Position numbers and translations under genes: made by a program | Shown: one piece after another, positions 1-5,345 of the stretch | Layout: each line of letters begins with the position of its first letter | Numbering within the stretch: the first letter of the stretch is position 1 | From: Propionibacteriaceae bacterium | Lineage (GTDB): Bacteria; Actinomycetota; Actinomycetes; Propionibacteriales; Propionibacteriaceae | Direction of reading: 5' to 3' | Length of the DNA: 5,345 bases | NCBI GenBank assembly: GCA_003153855.1 | Contig: PMBM01000098.1 | Coordinates: 1 to 5,345, forward strand | The notes under the pieces: generated by a model | Database searches by the model: none | The model's input: only the letters and a program-made list of their open reading frames with translations | What the model was told of the DNA's origin: nothing

Positions 1-1284
1 GCGACCGTGGCCGGCGGGACGACCGACACGTTCGTCACGTACGCGGATCTCGAGCGTGCGGGCAAGGTCGTCCTCGTAGGCTTCGAGCCCGAGGAGGAGA
101 GCCCGATCGTCTTCCTGCGGCTCCGCAAGGCCGTACGCAAGAAGAAGCTCGCCGTCGTCGCCGTGGCCCCGTTGCTGAGCAACGGCAGCAAGAAGCTGTC
201 CGCCACCCTCGTACCGACAGCTCCGGGGTCCGAGCCGGCAGCACTCGCCGACCTCGCCGACGTCGACTCCGGCACGGTCGTGCTGCTCGGTGAGCGGCTC
301 GCTGCCGTACCCGGCGCTCTCTCGGCCGCTGCCGCACTCGCGGATCGTACGGGCGCACGGCTGGCCTGGATCCCGCGTCGTGCGGGTGAGGTCGGCGCCG
401 TCACCGCCGGATGCCTGCCCAGCCTGCTGCCCGCCGGGCGCCTCGTCTCCGACGGCGCCGCTCGCGTCGACACCGGTTCCGCATGGGGCGTCGACACGCT
501 TCCGGCCGAGCCCGGTCTCGACGTCAACGGGATGCTGGTCGCAGCCTCCGACGAGACGCTGAAGGCCCTGGTGGTCGCGGGCGCCGAGATCGGCGACTTC
601 GCCGACCCGGTCAGCGCGCGGGATGCGTTCGAGCACGTCGGCTTCCTCGTGAGCATCGAGAACCGGCTGTCCGACATCTCGGCCTGCGCCGACGTAGTCT
701 TCCCGGCCGCCCTCCTCGAGGAGCAGTCCGGCACGTTCTACAACTGGGAGCACCGGCCGCGTCCGGTGGCCCGGGTGAACAAGACGCTGCGCTCGCCGAT
801 GACCGACATCCGGGTGCTGGCCGCGCTGGCCGACGCCATGGGTTCCGACCTCGGCGTACGGACCGTCGCCCAGGCAGCAGCGGAGCTCGCCGAGCTCAGC
901 GATTGGGACGGCGCTCGCGCCCAGGCGCCGGCGTTCCCGGCCGCCGACGACGCGATCACGCCCGACGGCTTCCGCCTCGCGACGTGGCGCGAGCTCATCG
1001 ACGACTCCCGTCGCAACGACGGCGCCGACGAGCTGCTCGCGACCGCGAAGCCGCCCCTTGCGCGGCTCTCGGCCTCGACCGCCGCTCAGGCCGGTGTCAC
1101 TGCGGGTGGCACGGTCGCCGTGGGTACGGCTCGCGGCGAGCTCACGTACGACGCAGTGATCGACGACACGGTCGTGGATGGCGTCGTGTGGATCCCCTCC
1201 CGGGCATCCGGGCGAAACGTCGCGGAGACGCTCGGCGCACGCGCCGGCGATCCGGTGACTGCCAAGGAAGGAGGACGCCCATGA
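1..1284 (+). CDS. nuoG: NADH-quinone oxidoreductase subunit G (NuoG), C-terminal part, 5' end outside window
   Basis: NuoG is the large iron-sulfur subunit of the complex I peripheral arm in the cytoplasm. It passes electrons from the NADH-oxidising subunits towards NuoI. The reading frame is open from base 1 and gives 427 visible residues before TGA. The GTG at base 7 is internal, not the start. With actinobacterial NuoG being about 800 residues, this is roughly the second half: the molybdopterin-oxidoreductase-like fold. Numbering from base 7, FEPEEESPIVFLRLRKA lies at residues 26-42. GAEIGDFADP (192-201), then VSIENRLSDISACADVVFPA (215-234) and EEQSGTFYNWEHRPRP (238-253), form the family's conserved core. 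Residues about 345-422 resemble the C-terminal dinucleotide-binding beta-barrel. Only two cysteines (136 and 227) are visible, so the Fe-S ligands must lie upstream; the fold in this family no longer binds a molybdenum cofactor. The stop overlaps the nuoH ATG by four bases (ATGA). A formate dehydrogenase or nitrate reductase is the alternative, made unlikely by the nuoHIJKL neighbours. Confidence 0.95.
   Translation, partial: ATVAGGTTDTFVTYADLERAGKVVLVGFEPEEESPIVFLRLRKAVRKKKLAVVAVAPLLSNGSKKLSATLVPTAPGSEPAALADLADVDSGTVVLLGERLAAVPGALSAAAALADRTGARLAWIPRRAGEVGAVTAGCLPSLLPAGRLVSDGAARVDTGSAWGVDTLPAEPGLDVNGMLVAASDETLKALVVAGAEIGDFADPVSARDAFEHVGFLVSIENRLSDISACADVVFPAALLEEQSGTFYNWEHRPRPVARVNKTLRSPMTDIRVLAALADAMGSDLGVRTVAQAAAELAELSDWDGARAQAPAFPAADDAITPDGFRLATWRELIDDSRRNDGADELLATAKPPLARLSASTAAQAGVTAGGTVAVGTARGELTYDAVIDDTVVDGVVWIPSRASGRNVAETLGARAGDPVTAKEGGRP
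1264..1274 (+). promoter_or_regulatory. Strong ribosome-binding site for nuoH inside the nuoG 3' end
   Basis: The purine run AAGGAAGGAGG ends six bases before the ATG at 1281. It contains AAGGAGG (1268-1274), close to the ideal anti-16S complement. It lies in the last codons of nuoG and fixes the nuoH start. With the ATGA stop/start overlap it suggests coupled translation of nuoG and nuoH. Confidence 0.85.
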
Positions 1285-2657
1285 CGGTCTTCGGTAGCGA
1301 CCCGTGGTGGATTGTCCTGATCAAGGTCGTCTTCGTCTTCGTGTTCCTGCTCGCCATCACGATCTTCAACGTGTGGTACGAGCGGCGCCTCGTCGGCAAG
1401 ATGCAGCAGCGCAAGGGCCCGATCATGAACGGCCCGTTCGGTCTCGGCCAGGCGCTCGGTGACGGTCTCAAGCTCATGTTCAAGGAGGACTTCCGTCCTA
1501 CCGGCACGGACAAGTGGATCTTCACCATCGCCCCGCTGCTGACCGGCATCGCCGCGTTCACCGGCTGGTCGGTCATCCCGCTCGCGGGCCAGGTCAACAT
1601 GTTCGGCGTCGAGACACGACTGCAGCTGACGGACATGCCCGTCGCGGTGCTGTTCATCCTTGCCATCGCGTCGGTCGGCATCTACGGCATCGTGCTCGCG
1701 GGATGGGCATCCACGTCGACGTACTCGCTCCTCGGCGGCATCCGCTCCACCGCCCAGATGATCAGCTACGAGATCTCCATGGGCCTCGCTCTCGTGGCGG
1801 TGTTCCTCACGGCGAGCTCCATGTCGACGATCGACATCGTGGAGAGCCAGGCGACCACGTTCGGCGGATGGGCGAGCTGGCTCCATCTCCCGCAGTGGTA
1901 CGCGCTGCTGCTGATCCCGAGCGCGGTCGTCTACTGCATCGCGATGGTCGCCGAGACCAACCGCGCGCCGTTCGACCTCGTCGAGTGCGAGCAGGAGCTG
2001 GTCTCCGGCTTCCTCACCGACTACTCGGGCTTCCGCTACGCGATCTACTTCCTCGCCGAGTACATCAACATGGCGACGGTCTCCGCGGTCGCGACGACGC
2101 TGTTCTTCGGCGGCTACCGCGCACCGTGGCCGATCCCGTGGATCATCTCCATCAACCCGTCGGCCCTGTCGTGGCTCGACTCCGGCTGGATGGGCCTGTT
2201 CTGGTTCACGTTCAAGCTCCTGATCTTCATCGGCCTGTTCGTGTGGCTGCGCGGCACGTTGCCGCGGTTCCGCTACGACCAGTTCATGGACCTCGGCTGG
2301 AAGGTGCTCATCCCGATCTCGATCGCGTGGATCGTTCTGGTCAGCTTCGTCCGGATCGCCCAGTCGCAGAACTGGCTGAGCCAGTCGGTCGTGATGATCG
2401 GCGTCGGCGTCGTGATCGTGCTGCTCATCGCATTCCTCGTGTGGGACTGGCGACGCGGAGGCGACGAGGAGGAGCTGTCCGAGACGAGCCGCACCCCGGG
2501 GTACGACACCGGCGAGTTCGACCCGTACGCGGGCGGCTACCCCGTTCCGCCCATGCCGGGGCAGGTCCTGCCTGAGCTTGTCGGCGTGCTCCGCGCGTCG
2601 GCCACGGAAGCGGCCGCGTCCGCATCCGTACCCCAGCCCGAGAGGGAGGACGTCTGA
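1281..2657 (+). CDS. nuoH: NADH-quinone oxidoreductase subunit H (NuoH) with actinobacterial C-terminal extension
   Basis: NuoH (ND1/Nqo8 family) is the membrane subunit under the peripheral arm. It forms much of the quinone chamber and the first part of the proton path. The protein is 458 residues, against about 325 in E. coli. Start choice: ATG preceded by AAGGAGG; the frame is open further upstream but there it only shadows nuoG. Visible signatures are ERR (34-36) followed by MQQRKGP (41-47) after TM1, ISYEISMG with E164, the quinone-site loop [20 protein letters not shown] (224-243), and [18 protein letters not shown] (324-341) before TM8. Hydrophobic segments lie near 11-30, 80-103, 120-141, 165-178, 205-223, 253-276, 303-323, 341-360 and 368-389. 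The ninth helix and the acidic, Pro/Ala-rich tail (391-458) have no counterpart in E. coli. D247 sits where E. coli has E228. The stop overlaps the nuoI ATG by one base (TGATG). Confidence 0.98.
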   Translation: MTVFGSDPWWIVLIKVVFVFVFLLAITIFNVWYERRLVGKMQQRKGPIMNGPFGLGQALGDGLKLMFKEDFRPTGTDKWIFTIAPLLTGIAAFTGWSVIPLAGQVNMFGVETRLQLTDMPVAVLFILAIASVGIYGIVLAGWASTSTYSLLGGIRSTAQMISYEISMGLALVAVFLTASSMSTIDIVESQATTFGGWASWLHLPQWYALLLIPSAVVYCIAMVAETNRAPFDLVECEQELVSGFLTDYSGFRYAIYFLAEYINMATVSAVATTLFFGGYRAPWPIPWIISINPSALSWLDSGWMGLFWFTFKLLIFIGLFVWLRGTLPRFRYDQFMDLGWKVLIPISIAWIVLVSFVRIAQSQNWLSQSVVMIGVGVVIVLLIAFLVWDWRRGGDEEELSETSRTPGYDTGEFDPYAGGYPVPPMPGQVLPELVGVLRASATEAAASASVPQPEREDV

Positions 2658-3232
2658 TGGGTCTGTTGGACCAGTGGGCCGGCTTCGGCGTCACGTTCAT
2701 GACGATGTTCCGCCCCACGTTCACCCAGGGCTACCCCGAGGGTTGGGGCAACAAGAAGAAGGCGAAGGAGAAGGTCACCGCGCCGCGCTTCCACGGACGT
2801 CACCAGCTCAACCGCTGGCCTGACGGCCTGGAGAAGTGTGTGGGCTGTGAGCTGTGCGCGTGGGCCTGCCCCGCGGACGCGATCTACGTCGAGGGAAGCC
2901 AGAACACCGACGGCGAGCGGTTCTCGCCCGGTGAGCGCTACGGCTCCGTCTACCAGATCAACTACCTGCGCTGCATCTTCTGCGGCATGTGCATCGAGGC
3001 GTGCCCGACACGGGCGCTCACGATGACCAACGAGTTCAAGCTCGCCGACTACTCGCGGGCCAAGCTGATCTTCACCAAGGAGGAGCTGCTCGCGCCGCTG
3101 CTTCCCGGCATGGAGCAGCCGCCTCACCCGCGCCGTCTCGGCGACGACGAGCAGCAGTACTTCCTCGGGTTGCCGGCCACCGGACAGTCGGACCTGCGCA
3201 CGTGGACGACGGATAAGGAGGCGACGTCATGA
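2657..3232 (+). CDS. nuoI: NADH-quinone oxidoreductase subunit I (NuoI), 2x[4Fe-4S] ferredoxin-type subunit
   Basis: NuoI carries clusters N6a and N6b, which relay electrons from NuoG to cluster N2 in NuoB next to the quinone site. The 191-residue protein has two complete CxxCxxCxxxCP motifs: C61, C64, C67, C71 and C106, C109, C112, C116. As usual for 2[4Fe-4S] ferredoxin folds, the fourth Cys of each motif is expected to ligate the other motif's cluster. The N-terminal 30 residues ([20 protein letters not shown] at 1-20) are hydrophobic and amphipathic and probably lie on the membrane near NuoH. A Lys-rich stretch (33-39) follows. The C-terminal segment about 150-191 is a polar tail. The start is supported by GGAGG at 2645-2649, seven bases upstream, and by the one-base overlap with nuoH. 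The end overlaps the nuoJ ATG (ATGA). Nothing looks missing or broken. Confidence 0.98.
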   Translation: MGLLDQWAGFGVTFMTMFRPTFTQGYPEGWGNKKKAKEKVTAPRFHGRHQLNRWPDGLEKCVGCELCAWACPADAIYVEGSQNTDGERFSPGERYGSVYQINYLRCIFCGMCIEACPTRALTMTNEFKLADYSRAKLIFTKEELLAPLLPGMEQPPHPRRLGDDEQQYFLGLPATGQSDLRTWTTDKEATS

Positions 3233-4047
3233 CGGCGTTGCTCGTACCGCTCGTGACGGGCGCCGCCGTCGCGTACTGGATCTGCGGGCCGATCATGGTC
3301 CTCGCCGCCCTCGGCATGATCCTGTTCCGCAAGGCGGTGTACTCGGCGCTGTCCCTGGCTCTGGTCATGATCAACCTGGCGATCATCTACGCCTCGCAGG
3401 ACGCACCGTTCCTGTTCGTCGTACAGATCATCGTCTACACCGGCGCGGTGATGATGCTGTTCCTCTTCGTCGTCATGCTGGTCGGCGTCGACAGCCGTGA
3501 GTCCATGATCGAGAAGATCCAGGGGCACACCGTGGCGTCGGTCCTCGCGGCCGTCGGGGCGTTCATCCTCCTTGCATCCTTCGTCGGCAGCAGCCTGGTC
3601 TCGGGCGCGGTCGGTCTTGACAAGTCGAACTCGGAGTACGGCGGCAACGTCCAGGGCCTCGCAGCGCTGCTGTTCGGCAAGTACGTGCTCGCTTTCGAGG
3701 CGACCTCGGCCCTGCTCATCACCGCCGCGGTCGGCGCGATGGTGCTCGCGTACGCGGAGCGCCTCACCCCGAGGCTCAACCAGAAGGCACGGGCGAAGAT
3801 CCGCATCGAGGACTACGTGACCAAGGGCATCCACCCCGGTCCCCGTCCCAGCTCCGGCGTGTACGCGCGGCACAACGCGATCACGTCGCCGGCCCTGCTG
3901 CCCGACGGTACGGTCTCGCAGGACTCGGTGTCCGCAGTACTCGTGCAGCGCAGCGGCCTGGCTGACGCGGACGCGCTCAGCGCGCCCACCAAGAAGGCCT
4001 TCGCAGCGCTCGACACGGCGCAAGGCCCCGACGAGGAGGAGTTGTGA
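3229..4047 (+). CDS. nuoJ: NADH-quinone oxidoreductase subunit J (NuoJ) with long soluble C-terminal tail
   Basis: NuoJ (ND6 family) is a membrane-arm subunit between NuoH and NuoK. Its third helix helps couple quinone reduction to proton movement. The protein is 272 residues, against 184 in E. coli. Five hydrophobic segments lie near residues 10-33, 38-54, 61-86, 101-121 and 155-177. The family signature [19 protein letters not shown] (66-84) is TM3, and [16 protein letters not shown] (149-164) leads into TM5. Q66 occupies the position of E. coli E55. Residues about 178-272 are a hydrophilic tail with a segment [18 protein letters not shown] (202-219) and an acidic end (DEEEL). From memory, similar tails occur in other actinobacterial NuoJ proteins. 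The start is the ATG overlapping the nuoI stop (ATGA), with AAGGAGG at 3215-3221, seven bases upstream. The stop overlaps the nuoK GTG (GTGA). Confidence 0.97.
   Translation: MTALLVPLVTGAAVAYWICGPIMVLAALGMILFRKAVYSALSLALVMINLAIIYASQDAPFLFVVQIIVYTGAVMMLFLFVVMLVGVDSRESMIEKIQGHTVASVLAAVGAFILLASFVGSSLVSGAVGLDKSNSEYGGNVQGLAALLFGKYVLAFEATSALLITAAVGAMVLAYAERLTPRLNQKARAKIRIEDYVTKGIHPGPRPSSGVYARHNAITSPALLPDGTVSQDSVSAVLVQRSGLADADALSAPTKKAFAALDTAQGPDEEEL
4033..4040 (+). promoter_or_regulatory. Ribosome-binding site deciding the GTG start of nuoK
   Basis: GAGGAGGA sits in the last codons of nuoJ, with GGAGG at 4035-4039, four bases before the GTG at 4044. It supports GTG rather than a later codon as the nuoK start, and the resulting 99-residue protein has the expected family N-terminus. 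The same bases encode the acidic Glu run ending NuoJ. Confidence 0.75.
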
Positions 4048-4343
4048 ACCCCAACTTTTACGTGGTGCTGGCGGCCATCCTGTTCACGATCGGGATCGTC
4101 GGCTTCCTCGTCCGCAAGAACGCCCTCGTGCTGTTCATGTCCGTCGAGCTCATGCTCAACGCGTGCAACCTGCTGCTCGTCAGCTTCAGCCGCGTGTGGG
4201 GCAACCTCGACGGCCAGGTGGCGTCGTTCTTCGTCATGGTCGTCGCGGCCGCTGAGGTCGTGGTCGGGCTGTCGATCATCGTCATGATCTATCGCGCTCG
4301 GCATTCGGCGAACGTCGACAACGAGAACCTGCTCAGGTACTAG
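4044..4343 (+). CDS. nuoK: NADH-quinone oxidoreductase subunit K (NuoK)
   Basis: NuoK (ND4L family, related to MrpC) is a small membrane subunit forming part of the proton path between NuoJ and the antiporter-like subunits. The 99-residue length matches the family (100 in E. coli). Three membrane helices are visible near 4-22, 28-47 and 60-82. The two functional membrane glutamates are present: E35 in MSVELMLNA (TM2) and E71 in [13 protein letters not shown] (TM3), equivalent to E. coli E36 and E72. The cytoplasmic-loop pair R24-K25 between TM1 and TM2 is also kept. The start is GTG, in a GTGA overlap with the nuoJ stop. The stop is TAG, the only non-TGA stop in the window. An MrpC subunit of a Na+/H+ antiporter was considered but does not fit the nuo gene order. 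Confidence 0.98.
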   Translation: MNPNFYVVLAAILFTIGIVGFLVRKNALVLFMSVELMLNACNLLLVSFSRVWGNLDGQVASFFVMVVAAAEVVVGLSIIVMIYRARHSANVDNENLLRY

Positions 4344-4351
4344 GGGATACG
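4342..4351 (+). promoter_or_regulatory. Weak ribosome-binding site and 8-base spacer before nuoL
   Basis: AGGGGA (4342-4347) overlaps the nuoK TAG and ends four bases before the GTG at 4352. It matches the Shine-Dalgarno consensus less well than the sites of the preceding genes. This is the only non-overlapping junction in the window; bases 4344-4351 are the only noncoding ones. No promoter-like element or hairpin is visible here. Confidence 0.55.
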
Positions 4352-5345
4352 GTGACTCTGCTCGAAGGTCTGACGCCGGTGGCGCCCACCGGTCTGTTCC
4401 CGCTCGCCTGGCTGATGATCGCCATCCCGCTGGTCTCGGCGGGTCTGCTCCTGCTGCTCGGCAAGGTGGCGAACTCGTTCGGTCACTACATCGGGACGCT
4501 TGCGCCGATCGCCTCCTTCGTCGTGGCGGTCGCCCTCTTCGCTGACCTGCTCGGCCGTCCCGATGCGCAGCGGGCGGTGTCCGTACCGCTGTACACGTGG
4601 ATCAAGACCGGTTCGTGGACGATCAACGTGGGCCTGCTCATCGACCCGCTGTCGATCCTTTTCGCGCTGCTGGTGACCGGCGTCGGAAGCCTCATCCACG
4701 TGTACTCGATCGGGTACATGGCGCACGATCCCGGCCGTCGCCGCTTCTTCGCCTACCTCAACCTGTTCATCGCGGCCATGCTCGTCCTGGTCCTCGCGGA
4801 CAACTACGCGGTGCTGTTCGTCGGCTGGGAGGGCGTGGGTCTCGCCTCGTACCTGCTCATCTCGTTCTGGCAGCACAAGCCCACGGCGGCCACGGCCGGC
4901 AAGAAGGCGTTCGTCGTCAACCGGGTCGGCGACCTCGGCCTGACCATGGCGATCTTCACGATGCTCGCGTGGTTCGGCTCGAGCTCGTTCGAGGCCGTCA
5001 ACGCCGGCGCGTCGAAGATGTCGCCCGCCTGGGTGACGCTGCTCGGCCTCCTGCTCCTCGTGGGTGCGTGCGGCAAGTCCGCGCAGGTGCCCCTGCAGTC
5101 CTGGCTGCTGGACGCGATGGAGGGCCCCACCCCGGTGTCGGCCCTCATCCATGCAGCGACGATGGTCACCGCGGGCGTCTACCTCGTCGTACGGTCGCAC
5201 GCCGTGTACGCGGAGACCTCGACCGCGGCGCTGGCCGTCGCGATCGTCGGTACTGTCACGCTGCTCGCCGGCGCCTGGATCGGCACGAGCAAGGACGACA
5301 TCAAGAAGGTCCTCGCCGGCTCGACCATGTCGCAGATCGGCTACA
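4352..5345 (+). CDS. nuoL: NADH-quinone oxidoreductase subunit L (NuoL), N-terminal part, 3' end outside window
   Basis: NuoL (ND5 family) is the distal antiporter-like subunit of the membrane arm and is believed to move one proton per cycle. The frame runs open from GTG at 4352 to the window edge, giving 331 complete codons of a protein that is usually over 600 residues. The start is chosen because it lies just after the nuoK stop, with AGGGGA upstream, and gives an N-terminus leading directly into TM1 (about 16-37). Nine hydrophobic segments are visible. The proton-path residues are present: E160 in [13 protein letters not shown] (E. coli E144), D194 in NRVGDLGL (D178), K242 in [10 protein letters not shown] (K229) and H267 in [14 protein letters not shown] (H254). 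[17 protein letters not shown] (254-270) is the family hallmark. MrpA and hydrogenase-linked antiporter subunits share this fold, but gene order and signature favour NuoL. No frameshift is seen in the visible part. Confidence 0.97.
   Translation, partial: MTLLEGLTPVAPTGLFPLAWLMIAIPLVSAGLLLLLGKVANSFGHYIGTLAPIASFVVAVALFADLLGRPDAQRAVSVPLYTWIKTGSWTINVGLLIDPLSILFALLVTGVGSLIHVYSIGYMAHDPGRRRFFAYLNLFIAAMLVLVLADNYAVLFVGWEGVGLASYLLISFWQHKPTAATAGKKAFVVNRVGDLGLTMAIFTMLAWFGSSSFEAVNAGASKMSPAWVTLLGLLLLVGACGKSAQVPLQSWLLDAMEGPTPVSALIHAATMVTAGVYLVVRSHAVYAETSTAALAVAIVGTVTLLAGAWIGTSKDDIKKVLAGSTMSQIGY

Noticed and set aside
411..1280. In-frame open extension upstream of the nuoH ATG, giving a 748-residue reading
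   Set aside because: The extra stretch is Arg-rich low-complexity sequence shadowing nuoG in another frame. The ATG at 1281 has an excellent ribosome-binding site and gives the expected NuoH N-terminus.
1..1284. NuoG fragment read as a molybdenum enzyme such as formate dehydrogenase
   Set aside because: The fold is shared, but the segment matches NuoG conserved blocks and runs directly into nuoH with a four-base overlap.
1086..1886. 266-codon antisense open frame across nuoG and nuoH
   Set aside because: Composition is dominated by His, Asp, Arg and Glu as expected from reverse reading of GC-rich membrane-protein genes; no family signature and no credible ribosome-binding site seen.
1514..2575. 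353-codon open frame on + strand inside nuoH
   Set aside because: It is His/Arg-rich with no recognisable domain and lies wholly within nuoH; a typical product of high GC content.
2537..3127. 196-codon antisense open frame over the nuoH/nuoI junction
   Set aside because: Fully covered by two well-supported genes and lacking any recognisable motif.
3124..4023. 299-codon antisense open frame opposite nuoJ
   Set aside because: Length is explained by GC-rich codon bias; the sequence is charged and low in complexity while the + strand has a clear NuoJ.
4340..5200. 286-codon antisense open frame opposite nuoL
   Set aside because: The + strand here encodes NuoL with its proton-path residues intact; the antisense reading is an Arg/Glu/His-rich shadow.
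4044..5345. Mrp-type antiporter or hydrogenase membrane module instead of complex I
   Set aside because: NuoK and NuoL homologues occur in those systems, but the unbroken nuoG-H-I-J-K-L order with a NuoI bearing two 4Fe-4S motifs fits complex I.
1..5345. A novel defence, mobile or RNA-based system within the window
   Set aside because: Every base except eight is accounted for by nuo genes; no direct or inverted repeats, tRNA-like folds, integrase or transposase signatures were seen.

Overview
This window is an internal stretch of a bacterial respiratory complex I (type I NADH:quinone oxidoreductase, nuo) operon. All genes are on the + strand, in the order nuoG (3' part), nuoH, nuoI, nuoJ, nuoK, nuoL (5' part). 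Both window ends lie inside genes. Apart from an 8-base gap between nuoK and nuoL, every base is coding. No RNA gene, mobile element, CRISPR array, terminator or convincing internal promoter was seen.

The base composition is strongly GC-rich, with G or C at most third codon positions. The protein features also point to a high-GC actinobacterium: a NuoH with an extra C-terminal membrane helix and acidic tail, a NuoJ with a roughly 95-residue soluble C-terminal tail, and NuoI and NuoL sequences of actinobacterial character. From memory of family sequences, and only tentatively, I would place it near Nocardioidaceae/Propionibacteriales. A similarity search would settle this.

Layout: 1-1284 is the C-terminal half of NuoG, the iron-sulfur and molybdopterin-fold subunit of the peripheral arm. 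1281-2657 is NuoH, the membrane subunit that closes the quinone chamber. 2657-3232 is NuoI, which carries two 4Fe-4S clusters. 3229-4047 is NuoJ and 4044-4343 is NuoK, both small membrane-arm subunits. 4352-5345 is the N-terminal 331 residues of NuoL, the distal antiporter-like subunit. Together they carry electrons from NADH through the iron-sulfur chain (NuoG, then NuoI) to quinone at the NuoH interface, and couple this to proton translocation through NuoH, J, K and L.

The genes are very tightly packed. Stop and start codons overlap at four consecutive junctions (ATGA, TGATG, ATGA, GTGA), each with a good Shine-Dalgarno sequence in the end of the preceding gene, which suggests translational coupling. 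nuoL is the exception, with an 8-base gap, a GTG start and a weaker ribosome-binding site.

I found no sign of a previously undescribed system here. The points worth a second look are modest: the NuoH and NuoJ extensions, an Asp in place of a usually conserved Glu in NuoH, a Gln at a TM3 position of NuoJ, the odd nuoL junction, and a GTA-before-C codon bias.
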